64,000 bases of DNA from UBA11606 sp964504305 (GTDB lineage Bacteria > Actinomycetota > Acidimicrobiia > Acidimicrobiales > Aldehydirespiratoraceae): the NCBI GenBank assembly GCA_964504305.1, contig CAZDEB010000013.1, forward strand, positions 1 through 64,000, in the 5' to 3' direction. How positions within the stretch are numbered: position 1 is the first letter of the stretch; every line of letters begins with the position of its first letter. The position numbers and the translations under genes were made by a program. The notes under the pieces are model-generated. The model made no database searches. It worked only from the letters and a program-made list of their open reading frames with translations, and was not told where the DNA came from. Positions 33,726 to 42,349 of this stretch are shown piece after piece.

Positions 33726-34820
33726 CTACCGCTTGCGCTTCTTGTGTTGGGGACTGCCCGGGTTGGTCGTGCGACCACTCTGGCCCTGGTGCCGGCTGGG
33801 TGCCTTGCCCGTGCGCCCGGCGCCGTTCCCCTTTGAACTAGCTGGCTTCTTTTTCGACTTTGTGGGCTGCGCTCCCCCACGTTTTGGTGTGGGCTTGCCC
33901 TTCTTCTCCGTACTACTTGAGCTTGCCGCGGCCTTCGAATCACCGTTCTTGGCGCTCTCTCGCGACCGCGCCGCTTGAGCGCCCAAGCTGTCATCGCCGC
34001 TATAGAGAGACCGAGTGATGTAACCCTGCTGGCCAATTCGGTACAAGTTGCTGATCACGAAGTACACCACCAGGGCCGCAGGCATCGTAAAGCTGAACAC
34101 CGGCAACATGAATGGCATGATCTTCATGATCATTTCCTGTTGCGGGTTCATCTGCGTGCCACTATTACGGCCGCGAATCTGGCGCTGTTGGTAGATACTG
34201 GACACCAGCACGATCACCAGCAAGACCAGGTAGGGGAGTGCGTCAACGAAGCTGTCGCCGAGAACGCTCTGCGCCGACCTCGATAGATCTATCGACCACG
34301 ACACCATTTCGGTCGGTCGGTCGGCAAACGCCGCACCATGGCCGGTCAGGTCAGCGTAAATATTGCTGTCCAGCGGAAGGTTCTGCGGATCGAAGGGAAG
34401 ATCACTGTCGAGAATACTGGTGACATCATTGTGGGTAGAACTCCCGCGACCGGCCGTCCACCCCATTTGCACGCCAACGTCACTGACTCGGCGGGTCATA
34501 CCGCGAACAACGCGGAACAATACGAGAAACACCGGCAACTGGATCAGCATCGGTAAACAGCCGCCCAGGGGGTTGATACCGTTCTCCTGGTAGAACGCCA
34601 TCAACTCTTCGTTCATCTTTGGTCGGTCGTCTTTGTACCGAGTTTGGATGGCCTTGAGCTCCGGCTGTAGCCGTTGCATCTGCAGCATCGATCGAGTGCT
34701 CTTGAGCGTGAGCGGCGTAACAACCAGCATTACGGCGAGCGTCAGCCCTACGACCGAAAACGCATAAGACGGAATCAAGTCGTAGAAGAAGCTCAGAACC
34801 TGAGCGGTTAGGTCGAACAT
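33726..34820 (-). CDS. yidC: membrane protein insertase YidC/Oxa1
   Basis: 364 aa. Short N-terminal periplasmic form without a large P1 domain, as in actinobacteria. Five hydrophobic segments include YAFSVVGLTLAVMLVVTPLT, MLIQLPVFLVLFRVVRGM, and MIMKIMPFMLPVFSFTMPAALVVYF (in part). The helical KSTRSMLQMQRLQPELKAIQ loop is conserved. A ~95-residue Lys/Gly/Ser-rich tail ending KKRKR probably contacts ribosomes. Start overlaps yidD by 13 bp. Confidence 0.95.
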   Translation of the reverse strand: MFDLTAQVLSFFYDLIPSYAFSVVGLTLAVMLVVTPLTLKSTRSMLQMQRLQPELKAIQTRYKDDRPKMNEELMAFYQENGINPLGGCLPMLIQLPVFLVLFRVVRGMTRRVSDVGVQMGWTAGRGSSTHNDVTSILDSDLPFDPQNLPLDSNIYADLTGHGAAFADRPTEMVSWSIDLSRSAQSVLGDSFVDALPYLVLLVIVLVSSIYQQRQIRGRNSGTQMNPQQEMIMKIMPFMLPVFSFTMPAALVVYFVISNLYRIGQQGYITRSLYSGDDSLGAQAARSRESAKNGDSKAAASSSSTEKKGKPTPKRGGAQPTKSKKKPASSKGNGAGRTGKAPSRHQGQSGRTTNPGSPQHKKRKR

Positions 34821-35050
34821 GTGTGCTCCCGAGCAGCAGGTACGGGGTCATAGCCGTGATTACCCCATGGATGACAGCGGCAAATTCGTTTAGTGGCTAA
34901 CCAGCCGCCCCGGATAGCCCCGTGCGCTTCGACCGCCTCGAGCGCGTAGGTAGAACATGACGGAACATAGCGACAAGGCGATGGCCGACCCGAAGCAACG
35001 CGCTGATAACCACGAACCCCTAGCGACAACAGGCGCGCGGCAAAGTTCAT
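34808..35050 (-). CDS. yidD: membrane protein insertion efficiency factor YidD
   Basis: 80 aa. Cysteine-containing CRYVPSCSTYALEAVEAHGA and GGWLATKRICRCHPWG, then the GYDPVP ending, are diagnostic. Assists YidC-dependent insertion. Overlaps rnpA by 4 bp and yidC by 13 bp. Confidence 0.95.
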   Translation of the reverse strand: MNFAARLLSLGVRGYQRVASGRPSPCRYVPSCSTYALEAVEAHGAIRGGWLATKRICRCHPWGNHGYDPVPAAREHTCST

Positions 35051-35397
35051 CGATCCGACCCGTCCAACGAGTCCTCAGAACGCAACAATTCGGTCATAGT
35101 TGTTCGCAACGTAGCGTGTGACCAGCTATCAATCGGGTTCGTGACACGGACGAGATAGTCGCCACCCACCAAACACGGGGGAGTAGCGCTTGTCATTTCC
35201 TGCATCACCGCGCGAATTCGACGCTTGGTTCGGTTTCGCACCACCGCGTTTCCCACAGATCGCGGAATCGCGAAAGCAACACGGACCGCATCGCTGCTCT
35301 CGACCCGAAATACCAGCCGCAGTGGACCCCGGCCCGCCCGTACCCCTTGCGCCCGAAGACGTTTGAAAGAACGAACACCGGATAGCCCCTGGATCAC
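35047..35397 (-). CDS. rnpA: ribonuclease P protein component
   Basis: 116 aa. The RNR motif region reads VGNAVVRNRTKRRIRAVM, preceded by VRVAFAIPRSVGN. Protein partner of RNase P RNA in tRNA 5' maturation. Starts with GTG 35397 overlapping the rpmH stop (GTGA). Confidence 0.95.
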   Translation of the reverse strand: MIQGLSGVRSFKRLRAQGVRAGRGPLRLVFRVESSDAVRVAFAIPRSVGNAVVRNRTKRRIRAVMQEMTSATPPCLVGGDYLVRVTNPIDSWSHATLRTTMTELLRSEDSLDGSDR

Positions 35398-35528
35398 GCC
35401 GATAAGCGGGCACGACCCTTCTGGCGACGAGAACGCACAACGGCGCGGCCGCCACGAGTACTCATTCGCGAACGGAATCCGTGCTTTTTGGCACGTTTGC
35501 GTACGTTTGGTTGAAATGGGCGCTTCAT
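35394..35528 (-). CDS. rpmH: 50S ribosomal protein L34
   Basis: 44 codons plus stop: begins MKRPFQPNVRKRAKKHGF and continues RSRMSTRGGRAVVRSRR to ...RARLSA. MKRPFQPN and the GFRSRM-TRGGR core are the L34 signature. First gene of the leftward rpmH-rnpA-yidD-yidC-jag-rsmG-parA-parB run. A GGAGGA lies about 5 nt upstream of the ATG. Confidence 0.96.
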   Translation of the reverse strand: MKRPFQPNVRKRAKKHGFRSRMSTRGGRAVVRSRRQKGRARLSA

Positions 35529-35943
35529 GAGTCCTCCGAAGTTCGCGAGCAAGAGTGGCTCGCAGAATCCGGTTTTGAGAAAGGAAAACCGGTGACGTCA
35601 GCGCCTAACGCTAGAGGCGTGCCCCACTCGCCACAACCAATGCTGGCCCGGTGATTTTCCACAGACCGATGACCAGCATGAGACTATCGGCAAAACAGCC
35701 AAAATAACATCTGGGTAGTTTCATCTTCCAGCCATGTAATTTGTTACGGAAAAAGGGTGTCTGACCTGCGATTATAGGGAGTATCAAAATCCCAACTTGC
35801 GAGACTGGGTCCTGTTGATATGTTCGCCGCCCTACCGGTCGGGCGACGGGTCAAGATCTCGTTCATCGCGACCAAAGCCAATAACGAACCGGAACTGTAC
35901 GCATCCGTCGTCCACACCTGTGGATGAAGCTGGGGAGAGACGA
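35529..35943. other. oriC: rpmH-dnaA intergenic region, probable part of oriC
   Basis: 415 bp without genes. DnaA-box-like sites: TTTTCCACA (35655-35663), TCGTCCACA (35908-35916) and, inverted 2 bp later, TGTGGATGA (35919-35927); each one mismatch from TTATCCACA or TTGTCCACA. The stretch 35690-35800 is the most AT-rich of the area and could be the unwinding element. It also must hold divergent promoters for rpmH and dnaA. Confidence 0.6.
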
Positions 35944-37326
35944 TTGACCATACGCGATGAAGCTGGCGACGCTGACGGCCTCTGGACCACGTGCGCCGCA
36001 AGTATTCGTGCCCAAGTAAGCGATGCAGTTTGGCGCACGACATTTAGCGGCGCCAAAGCGGTGGCATTCGATGAGGGAGAACTGGTTCTCGTTGTCCCCA
36101 ACGGTCTACAGAAAGATCGCATCGAAGGTCGTTACCTCGGCCTGGTGCAAGACGCCATCGAGGAGTCCAGCGTGGACGTGTCTGTTCGCGTCGAAATTGA
36201 CACCGACTGGGACGAGGTGGCATTCGACGTGCCGGGCCCGGATCTCAACTCGCGCAATCAACCTAAACCGACGCCCAAACCAGTCGCGGGTCTCGCCCAA
36301 AGCGGACCTGACGAAAAATTCACGTTCGAACACTTCGTCATCGGCCCGTCGAACCGGTTCGCTCATGCCGCCGCTCTCTCGGTCGCCGAAGCACCGGCGG
36401 CGAGTTACAACCCGTTGTTCATCCACGGCGACTCTGGACTCGGCAAAACCCACCTTCTGCGGGGCATAGCTCACTACGTCGCGCACCATTATCCGACCTA
36501 TCGGGTTCGGTACGTGTCAACCGAAACGTTTCTCAACGAGTTCGTCGAAGCAATCCGCAACAACACGCTGCCCGATTTCAAACGGCGATACCGAGACAAC
36601 GACGTCTTGTTGATCGACGACATCCAGTTCATGGAAGGCAAAGACGGCCTTCAAGAAGAGTTCTTCCACACCTTCAACGAACTCCACCAAAACGACAAAC
36701 AGATCGTTTTGACCTCGGACCGCACGCCCGACGCCATGCCAACCCTCGAAGACCGACTTCGGAGCCGGTTCAAGTGGGGTCTGATCACCGATATCCAACG
36801 CCCTGATCTCGAAACTCGCTTGGCCATCCTGCGCAAAAAGGCCGAGTCCAAGACCATAAATATCCCTGGTGATGTGCTTTCGTTCATTGCCGAAAACATC
36901 AAGGAATCAATCCGCGAACTCGAAGGCGCCCTCATCAAGGTCACCGCTTACGCGAACCTCACCCAACAGCCGCTCAACGTCGAACTCGCCTCACTGGTGC
37001 TCAGCGACCTGATCACCAACAACGAAAAGCGCCCGGTCACCGCGGAATTGATCATTGCTCTCACCAGCGAAATGTTCGGTTTCGAGATTGAACAACTCAC
37101 TGGTGGTTCCCGCCGGCGCCCTCTGGTCGATGCCCGTCAAGTGGCCATGTACGTAACTCGAAACATGACTGATCTGTCATTTCCCGAGATCGGCAAGGAG
37201 TTCGGCAACCGCGACCACACAACAGTGATGCATGCCTGTCGCAAGATCGAAGGACGAATGGGTGAACGTCAGCAAATCTTCGACAAGGTCACCGAACTTC
37301 AACATCGACTGACCAGCTCATCGTGA
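35944..37326 (+). CDS. dnaA: chromosomal replication initiator protein
   Basis: 460 aa. Domain I at the N-terminus, short linker, AAA+ domain III with Walker A GDSGLGKTHLL (about 162) and Walker B LLIDDIQFMEG (about 222), and domain IV ending in the signature FPEIGKEFGNRDHTTVMHACRKI (quoted in part). Binds DnaA boxes and loads helicase. TTG 35944 is the start: GGGGAGA lies 7 nt upstream and there is no in-frame ATG or GTG nearby. Frame is open upstream to 35797 without similarity. Confidence 0.96.
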   Translation: MTIRDEAGDADGLWTTCAASIRAQVSDAVWRTTFSGAKAVAFDEGELVLVVPNGLQKDRIEGRYLGLVQDAIEESSVDVSVRVEIDTDWDEVAFDVPGPDLNSRNQPKPTPKPVAGLAQSGPDEKFTFEHFVIGPSNRFAHAAALSVAEAPAASYNPLFIHGDSGLGKTHLLRGIAHYVAHHYPTYRVRYVSTETFLNEFVEAIRNNTLPDFKRRYRDNDVLLIDDIQFMEGKDGLQEEFFHTFNELHQNDKQIVLTSDRTPDAMPTLEDRLRSRFKWGLITDIQRPDLETRLAILRKKAESKTINIPGDVLSFIAENIKESIRELEGALIKVTAYANLTQQPLNVELASLVLSDLITNNEKRPVTAELIIALTSEMFGFEIEQLTGGSRRRPLVDARQVAMYVTRNMTDLSFPEIGKEFGNRDHTTVMHACRKIEGRMGERQQIFDKVTELQHRLTSSS

Positions 37327-37585
37327 CCACCGCACTAATCCCCACCTCGGCAAAACTGGAAAGCCTTGGGGACTTCTTGGGCATGAGTTCGGGAGACAGG
37401 GTGGACGAACACCGAGCTTTCCACCACTACGTTGAACTCTCGCCGCGAGTCTGTGCACCAAGTGGGACACGGTGTGGACGCGACTTCCGCGTAGTTTCAA
37501 GGCAGAATCCCCTTCATCCACAATCCACAGCCCCTATGGACTTCTATTATCTGGATTCCATACAACCAGGAGACGTAATAGCACC
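37327..37585. other. dnaA-dnaN intergenic region with DnaA-box-like sites
   Basis: 259 bp. TGTGGACGC (37473-37481, reverse), TCATCCACA (37514-37522) and CAATCCACA (37521-37529) are one- or two-mismatch boxes; further TCCAC cores lie near 37400-37430. In many actinobacteria oriC lies here, so the origin may be split across dnaA. Also contains the dnaN promoter and AGGAGA ahead of dnaN. Confidence 0.55.
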
Positions 37586-38686
37586 ATGGGCATGAAGTTC
37601 CGATGCGAACGAGACACCCTCGTCGAAGCATTAAGTGCGGCTGGTAGGGCCGTCACAACCCGAGGTGGTGCGTTACCGGTTCTGGCCGGCGTTCATCTCG
37701 AACTCGCCGGTGATCGCCTTGTGGTTACCGGTAGTGACCTCGATCTCACCATCAAGGTTCGTATCGAAGTAGCAGGCGCCGAAGATGGTGTTGCGGTGCT
37801 TCCTTCGAAATTGATTTCCGACGTTGTTCGTTCGTTGCGTCCAGGCTCAGTCGATATCTCGATCGAAGACGACGACGCTCGAGTGGTTTCGGCGCCTTCG
37901 GAATTTTCGATTCGCATAATTCCCGCCGACGAGTTCCCCGAACTGTCGAGTGCCGGCGGCGATGCGGTCACTCTTGATGCCGCGGCTTTCCGTGCCGCAA
38001 TCGACCAGGTGGAAAAGGCGGCCTCGAGTGATGACGCCCGGCCGATTCTTACCGGCGTGCTGATGGCTGCGGAAGAAGATGGGCTGCGCCTGGTATCTAC
38101 TGATTCGTACCGGTTATCGGTCCGTGACCTTTCCGGGACCACGATCTTGGGCGAAGGTCAGAAGGTCTTGGTACCGAGCCGAGCGCTCAAAGAGCTTTCG
38201 CGGGTCGTGGGCGATGCCGAAGAAATCACTCTTCGTCTGGGCGAGCGCGATGCTGGATTCGAGGTTGGTTCGATAACGGTTACGACTCGGCTAATCGAAG
38301 GAGACTTCCCCAACTATCGAGGTCTCATTCCCAGTAATCATCCCAACGCGTTGACCGTCAGTCGCGACTCGTTGCTTGATGCGGTCCGCCGAGTTCGTTT
38401 GTTGGCTCAGGAATCCACGCCAGTTCGCCTGGCAATGTCGGCCGATGGTCTGGAGTTGGTGGCGGTCACCCAAGACGTTGGTCAAGCCCACGAGTCGCTC
38501 GAAGCAACGTATGTGGGCACCGATCTGACCGTTGCTTTCAACCCCGAATATCTCATCGACGGGATCGAGGTTGCTCCCGGCGACGAAGTCGTGCTCGAGA
38601 CCGTCGATGAGCTCAAGCCGGCTTTGTTGAAATCCAACGACGATCCGAATTTCTTGTATCTACTGATGCCAGTGCGGGTCAGCTGA
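37586..38686 (+). CDS. dnaN: DNA polymerase III sliding clamp, beta subunit
   Basis: 366 aa. MKFRCERDTLVEALSAAGRAV starts domain 1 (quoted in part: MKFRCERDTLVEAL); LTGVLMAAEEDGLRLVSTDSYRLS is the domain 2 hallmark; the C-terminal ends FLYLLMPVRVS, the MPVR motif of clamps. Encircles DNA to tether polymerases. ATG 37586 is preceded by AGGAGA; ATG 37592 is a second candidate. Confidence 0.96.
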   Translation: MGMKFRCERDTLVEALSAAGRAVTTRGGALPVLAGVHLELAGDRLVVTGSDLDLTIKVRIEVAGAEDGVAVLPSKLISDVVRSLRPGSVDISIEDDDARVVSAPSEFSIRIIPADEFPELSSAGGDAVTLDAAAFRAAIDQVEKAASSDDARPILTGVLMAAEEDGLRLVSTDSYRLSVRDLSGTTILGEGQKVLVPSRALKELSRVVGDAEEITLRLGERDAGFEVGSITVTTRLIEGDFPNYRGLIPSNHPNALTVSRDSLLDAVRRVRLLAQESTPVRLAMSADGLELVAVTQDVGQAHESLEATYVGTDLTVAFNPEYLIDGIEVAPGDEVVLETVDELKPALLKSNDDPNFLYLLMPVRVS

Positions 38687-38695
38687 TTTCAACCG

Positions 38696-39796
38696 GTGAA
38701 AATCCGTTCGCTACAACTTGTTGATTGGCGCTCTTACGCCGCGGCCGACGTCGAGTTCGGTGACGGTCTCACCGCAGTTGTCGGTGCCAACGGCAACGGC
38801 AAGACCAACCTGATCGAAGCGATTGGTTGGATGGCCGGGATCGGGTCTTTTCGAAACGCTCCCGATGATGCGGTGGTGCGGCTGGGTGCCGATTCGGCTG
38901 TAGTTCGTGGAGAGATCGAGTCTCTTGATGGTCGCGAACAGCTGATCGAGATCGAGATCCGGCGCGTCGGCCGCAATCGGATTCAGGTCAACCGCAACCG
39001 AGTTGGCAGAACAAGCGACCTCGTCGGCGTTCTTCAGGTCACCGCATTTTCGCCTGATGACCTCGAGTTGGTAAAAGGCGGCCCGGCTCTACGTCGGTCT
39101 TGGGTCGACACGGCGTTGGTTAGTAGACATGCCAAATATGGGGCGTTGCGTAGCGACGTCGAGCGGATTCTTAAACAACGCAACGCTTTGCTTCGTTCGG
39201 TTCGTGGGCGTCTTGATTCTGATGCGGCATTCACGCTCGACGTGTGGGACGCAAAACTCGCCGAATCAGGGTCCCAGCTTCGATCGGCTCGGTTGTCATT
39301 GCTCGAGGAGATGGCCGCCGATCTCGTCGCTGCGTACGACGCGGTGGCGCAGCGAACATCTGATGTGGCGGCTGGCTACAAGTCCTCATGGGGGAGTGAC
39401 CTAGCAGAAGCGCTCGAAGCCGCCCGAGAAGTTGACGTGCGTCGCGGCGTCACCACAGTGGGTCCGCACCGAGACGAGATCGTGTTGAGTATTAGCGGGG
39501 CGCCGGCTCGCACCCATGCCTCTCAAGGAGAACAGCGATCTTTGGCGCTCAGTTTGCGTCTCGCCGCCGACGCGGTAGTTCGTTCGGCTGGTGTGGCCGA
39601 GCCGGTATTGCTGTTGGATGATGTATTTTCTGAGTTGGACCCTGATCGGGCCGCAGCATTGCTCGCGGCGTTGCCGTCCGGGCAGCGCATATTGACAACC
39701 GCAGCGGGTCTTCCCCCCTCAGCCGAACCGGATCAAGTTTTGTATGTTCAAGACGGCGTCATTGGCAAAATGGGCCGGGACGGGTCAGAGTCTTGA
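38696..39796 (+). CDS. recF: DNA replication and repair protein RecF
   Basis: 366 aa SMC-like ATPase. Walker A VGANGNGKTNLIEAI, signature SQGEQRSLALSLRLA and Walker B VLLLDDVFSELD. Loads RecA at SSB-coated gaps with RecO and RecR. GTG start 9 nt after dnaN; the next gene starts 1 nt after its stop. Confidence 0.95.
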   Translation: MKIRSLQLVDWRSYAAADVEFGDGLTAVVGANGNGKTNLIEAIGWMAGIGSFRNAPDDAVVRLGADSAVVRGEIESLDGREQLIEIEIRRVGRNRIQVNRNRVGRTSDLVGVLQVTAFSPDDLELVKGGPALRRSWVDTALVSRHAKYGALRSDVERILKQRNALLRSVRGRLDSDAAFTLDVWDAKLAESGSQLRSARLSLLEEMAADLVAAYDAVAQRTSDVAAGYKSSWGSDLAEALEAAREVDVRRGVTTVGPHRDEIVLSISGAPARTHASQGEQRSLALSLRLAADAVVRSAGVAEPVLLLDDVFSELDPDRAAALLAALPSGQRILTTAAGLPPSAEPDQVLYVQDGVIGKMGRDGSES

Positions 39797-39797
39797 C

Positions 39798-40118
39798 ATG
39801 GCTCTGAGACCCAAGCGTGATCGTGGTCCCCAGCCGATTGCCCGCAGTATCGACCGGCTGCTAGGCAACCTCAACGCGCCCCCAGTCGATGTCCTCGGCG
39901 TCATCTTCCACGATTGGGAATCTATTGTGGGTCCCGACATTGCTGTGCACACTCGACCGGTGGCAATCGAGGGTGATCGCCTCAGTGTCGTGGCCGACGA
40001 TTCGGCGTGGGCCAACGAGTTCAAATGGCTCGAGCCGCAGGTGCTGAAGAGGCTCGAAGAGGCCACAGAATCGGGTCGTATAACGCGCCTGATGGTGAGG
40101 GTTCAGAGGCGCGAATGA
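39798..40118 (+). CDS. DUF721 (DciA-like) protein
   Basis: 106 aa. VFHDWESIVGPDIAVHTRP-like FHDWESIVGPDIAVHTRP and LSVVADDSAWANEFKWLEPQVL are typical of DUF721 between recF and gyrB (Rv0004 position). DciA proteins of this family can act as DnaB helicase operators in bacteria lacking DnaC, so it may help load the DnaB encoded at 8965. The following 203 bp before gyrB hold no gene. Confidence 0.85.
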   Translation: MALRPKRDRGPQPIARSIDRLLGNLNAPPVDVLGVIFHDWESIVGPDIAVHTRPVAIEGDRLSVVADDSAWANEFKWLEPQVLKRLEEATESGRITRLMVRVQRRE

Positions 40119-40321
40119 CAACGCTGTAACTGGTAGGCTTGCAGGACCGTGTTCGGCCCTTGCGACCAGCGCTTTTTGAGCGCCACGACCCCGTTTGAAA
40201 CCCGTCTATTTGCTTGCCAGGCCAGGGATTTTTCAACTCGGACAGTTGCGGTTTCGGCGAGTCGAATTCCTTCAACGATCAACCCTCTTTTTGTTCGTTG
40301 TAGATCAACCAGGAGTCTGCT

Positions 40322-42349
40322 GTGACCACTGCGAATGAGCCGTCGTACGGAGCTCAAGACATCACCGTTCTCGAAGGACTCGAAGCAGTCCGTAAACGTC
40401 CTGGTATGTACATTGGCTCGACCGGACCAACAGGGTTACATCACCTTGTCTGGGAGGTTGTCGACAACTCGGTCGACGAAGCAATGGCCGGCCACTGTTC
40501 TCGAATTGATGTGTCGATTTTGGCCGATGGGGCCTGCGAGGTTGTCGACGATGGGCGAGGCATCCCAGTCGACAAACATCCCAAATACCCGGACATGTCC
40601 GCGGCAGAGGTCGTGTTGACGGTCTTGCATGCCGGTGGCAAGTTTGGCGGCGATGGCTACAAGGTTTCGGGCGGACTCCACGGCGTAGGCATCTCGGTGG
40701 TCAATGCCTTGTCTCGACGCGTCGAGGTCGAAATCGATCGTGACGGAACGCGCCATTCCATGGTGTTTGGCGACGGCGGCGAACTCAAGCAACGATTGGG
40801 GCCAGCCGGAGACTCGCCGATAGTCGACGGAGTGCCCCGCACCGGAACCACCGTGCGTTTCTGGCCCGACGGCACCATCTTTGACGAAACCGTTTTCCGG
40901 TTTCAGACCTTGCTCGAACGTTTCCAGATGATGGCGTTTCTCAACCGCGGGCTCGAGATTCGGGTTCGTGATCTTCGAGACACGAACGTTCTCACCGCTT
41001 CCAAGCCGGTCGACGCAGTCAACCAAGACGACGATGTCGAGGATTGCGGCGACGATTCCGACGGCTGGGTTCGGTTCAAATACGACGGCGGAATCATCGA
41101 CTTCGTTAGTCACATCAACGCGTCCAAAGAAGCGCTCTTCTCGACGGTCGGATTCTTTGAGGGCGCCGAAGACATCGATAAGAATGCCCACGAAGTCGAA
41201 ATCGCGTTCCAGTGGAACACCGGCTTCAATTCTGACGGTTTGCACAGTTTCGCCAACGGCATTGCCACCCTCGAAGGAGGCATGCACGAGCAAGGGTTTC
41301 GCACCGCTGTGACCCGAACCGTCAATGCCTACGCTCGCGACAAGGGCATCCTCAAGGACAAAGACGACAACCTCACGGGCGAAGACATCCGCGAAGGGCT
41401 CACCGCCATAATTTCGGTTCGCATCGGCGAACCTCAGTTCGAAGGCCAGACCAAATCGAAGCTCGGCAACGTGTCAATGCGTTCGCTGGTCGAACGGGTA
41501 ACCAACGAACGTATGGCCGACTGGCTCGAAGAGCATCCTGGCGAGGCGAAGGTGGTTGTCAACAAGGCCACCAACGCCGCCCGAGCGCGAGTAGCCGCGG
41601 CCGATGCCCGTAAAGCAATCCGGTCCAAGTCGTTGCTTGATGGCGCGGGGATGCCCGACAAACTCAAAGATTGTTCGGCCAAGGAACCTGAGGTCCGCGA
41701 ACTTTTCATCGTCGAGGGTGATTCGGCCGGCGGCTCCGCGGTTCGAGCCCGCGACCCGCGTACGCAGGCGATCTTGCCTATCCGGGGAAAGATCCTCAAT
41801 GTCGAGCGGGCCCGCATCGACAAGATGCTCAAGAACAACGAGGTCCAAACCCTCATTACCGCTATTGGTGCTGGGTTTGCCGAAGAGTTTGACATCGAGC
41901 AGGCCCGCTACCACAAGGTGATCCTGCTCGCTGATGCCGACGTCGATGGCAGCCACATCCGTACGTTGCTGCTTACGTTCTTTTTTCGGCAGATGCGACC
42001 ACTGGTCGAGGCCGGCTTTGTCTACATTGCCCAACCACCTCTTTACAGCACCAAAATCTCCAACAAAGAGACGGTGTATCTCAAAGACGACGCAGCCAAG
42101 GACGACTTCATGGCTAGCCGGCCCAACTACACCAAAGATTTCCAGCGTCTCAAAGGTCTGGGCGAAATGGACTGGGACGAACTGCGAGACACAACCATGG
42201 ATATCGGATCGCGTTCGTTGCTGCGGGTGTCGGTTGAGCAAGCCGCTATTGCCGACGAGGTGATGTCGATTCTCATGGGCGACGACGTCGAGCAACGAAA
42301 GAACTTCATTGTGACCAACGCCCGCGAAGTACGGAACCTGGACTTCTAA
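40322..42349 (+). CDS. gyrB: DNA gyrase subunit B
   Basis: 675 aa. GHKL ATPase (VWEVVDNSVDEAMAG, DDGRGIPVDKH, SGGLHGVGISVVNALS), transducer, and TOPRIM with EGDSAGGSA (about residue 465) and DADVDGSHIRTLLLTFFF (about 540). Type II topoisomerase introducing negative supercoils with GyrA. GTG start with AGGAG 7 nt upstream. Stop overlaps gyrA start (TAATG). Confidence 0.97.
   Translation: MTTANEPSYGAQDITVLEGLEAVRKRPGMYIGSTGPTGLHHLVWEVVDNSVDEAMAGHCSRIDVSILADGACEVVDDGRGIPVDKHPKYPDMSAAEVVLTVLHAGGKFGGDGYKVSGGLHGVGISVVNALSRRVEVEIDRDGTRHSMVFGDGGELKQRLGPAGDSPIVDGVPRTGTTVRFWPDGTIFDETVFRFQTLLERFQMMAFLNRGLEIRVRDLRDTNVLTASKPVDAVNQDDDVEDCGDDSDGWVRFKYDGGIIDFVSHINASKEALFSTVGFFEGAEDIDKNAHEVEIAFQWNTGFNSDGLHSFANGIATLEGGMHEQGFRTAVTRTVNAYARDKGILKDKDDNLTGEDIREGLTAIISVRIGEPQFEGQTKSKLGNVSMRSLVERVTNERMADWLEEHPGEAKVVVNKATNAARARVAAADARKAIRSKSLLDGAGMPDKLKDCSAKEPEVRELFIVEGDSAGGSAVRARDPRTQAILPIRGKILNVERARIDKMLKNNEVQTLITAIGAGFAEEFDIEQARYHKVILLADADVDGSHIRTLLLTFFFRQMRPLVEAGFVYIAQPPLYSTKISNKETVYLKDDAAKDDFMASRPNYTKDFQRLKGLGEMDWDELRDTTMDIGSRSLLRVSVEQAAIADEVMSILMGDDVEQRKNFIVTNAREVRNLDF

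Noticed and set aside
35797..35943. Longer DnaA starting upstream in the same frame
   Set aside because: The extra 49 residues have no DnaA similarity and would cover the DnaA-box pair; TTG 35944 has a proper ribosome-binding site.
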